5,254 nucleotides of DNA from Hyphomicrobiales bacterium (GTDB taxonomy: Bacteria > Pseudomonadota > Alphaproteobacteria > Rhizobiales > Beijerinckiaceae), in the NCBI GenBank assembly GCA_028290085.1, contig JAQGKN010000439.1, positions 1-5,254 of the forward strand. The letters are read 5' to 3'. Below are positions 4,784-5,254 of this stretch, in pieces. Both the position numbers and the translations under genes were made by a program. Below the pieces are notes generated by a model, which did no database searches, was not told where the DNA came from, and saw nothing but the letters and a program-made list of their open reading frames with translations. The stretch's first letter is position 1, and the number at the start of each line of letters is the position of its first letter.

Positions 4784-5254
4784 ATGGGTCACCCTGCACA
4801 CCATAGTCCAGCATTTCGGCTCGCAGCGCCGCTCATTCTTTCGGCTGCGATGTTTATGTCACTCCCCGTCGGCGAGCAGGGTGGCGCTTCCGCATGGGCT
4901 CAATATATCCCGCCGCCGGCCAACCAGAGCTTTGCCCCGGCACAACCCGTCGTAACGGACACCGGTGTCGCGCCGCAGGCGGACGAAGCTGCGCCGCGCG
5001 TCTCGCGGCGCGCATCGCGCCGGCACAAGGGGCGCCACGCCGTCACCGCGACTGAAGAAGCCGCTCCGGAGAAGGTCGTCGCCGAGCCGCGCCGCAAAAG
5101 CCGCACCTCCAGTCGTCGTCAACGCCGCCAGGAAGCTCGCGCCGCAGCCGCTGCCAAGGCCGAAGAGGCCCGAGCTGCCGCAGCAGAGGCGAAGGCCGCA
5201 GCGGCAGATACACGAGCACAGCGGAAGGCGGAGGCTTCGGACACCAAAACCTCG
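4784..5254 (+). CDS. Secreted or periplasmic Arg/Ala-rich protein, 5' part (3' end outside window)
   Basis: The frame is open to the right edge and gives 157 visible residues; I do not recognise the family. Residues 1-39 look like a Sec signal peptide: a His/Arg-containing start, a hydrophobic core (about L13-V29) and a signal peptidase I site at SAWA|QY after Ala39. The mature part begins with a Pro/Gln/Ala-rich stretch (40-71). Two Arg-rich clusters follow (about 72-85 and 103-115, e.g. SRRASRRHKGRH). From about 117 to 151 there is an Ala/Glu/Lys/Arg helix resembling a TolA-like rod or coiled coil. Any catalytic or binding domain must lie beyond the window. ATG 4784 is favoured: AAAGG (4769-4773) lies 10 bases upstream, and the signal peptide begins properly. 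The frame stays open upstream to another ATG at 4670, but that stretch has weak GC bias at third codon positions and would give an oddly long leader. The gene is divergent from the YfgM-like gene. Confidence 0.7.
   Translation, partial: MGHPAHHSPAFRLAAPLILSAAMFMSLPVGEQGGASAWAQYIPPPANQSFAPAQPVVTDTGVAPQADEAAPRVSRRASRRHKGRHAVTATEEAAPEKVVAEPRRKSRTSSRRQRRQEARAAAAAKAEEARAAAAEAKAAAADTRAQRKAEASDTKTS

Overview
The window looks like chromosomal DNA of a GC-rich alphaproteobacterium, most likely of the order Hyphomicrobiales. The evidence is strong GC bias at third codon positions, a Der GTPase with NKAE in place of NKxD in its first G domain, a YfgM-like gene next to der, and palindromic repeats with an AGCAATCCAG core. 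The assignment is inference; the sequence contains no rRNA or other marker gene. Six protein genes are visible, two of them cut by the window edges.

Layout, left to right. (1) The 3' part of a ParA-family ATPase gene (+, 1-531), followed by a palindromic repeat that could also end its transcript. (2) A YciK-like short-chain dehydrogenase/reductase (+, 682-1431). (3) A regulated manganese-efflux unit: a candidate promoter (1452-1480), a yybP-ykoY manganese riboswitch (about 1487-1593), and mntP (+, 1641-2201). (4) A strong intrinsic terminator (2207-2232) whose hairpin lies across the stop codon of the convergent gene der (-, 2218-3636). (5) A 194-base gap upstream of der with a longer copy of the palindromic repeat, then a membrane-anchored YfgM-like TPR protein (-, 3831-4490). 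(6) A divergent intergenic region with two perfect inverted repeats, then the start of a secreted or periplasmic Arg/Ala-rich protein (+, 4784 to beyond the right edge).

Working together: riboswitch plus mntP is a self-contained manganese detoxification unit, in which Mn2+ binding to the leader RNA should switch on its own exporter. The YfgM-like gene and der are co-oriented and match a conserved neighbourhood linking envelope protein handling and ribosome assembly. The bamB gene often found between them is absent here. I see no sign of a wholly new system, phage, CRISPR array or insertion sequence. The most rewarding features are the mntP leader with its possible Shine-Dalgarno-sequestering strand, the paired palindromic repeats, and the unrecognised secreted protein at the right edge.
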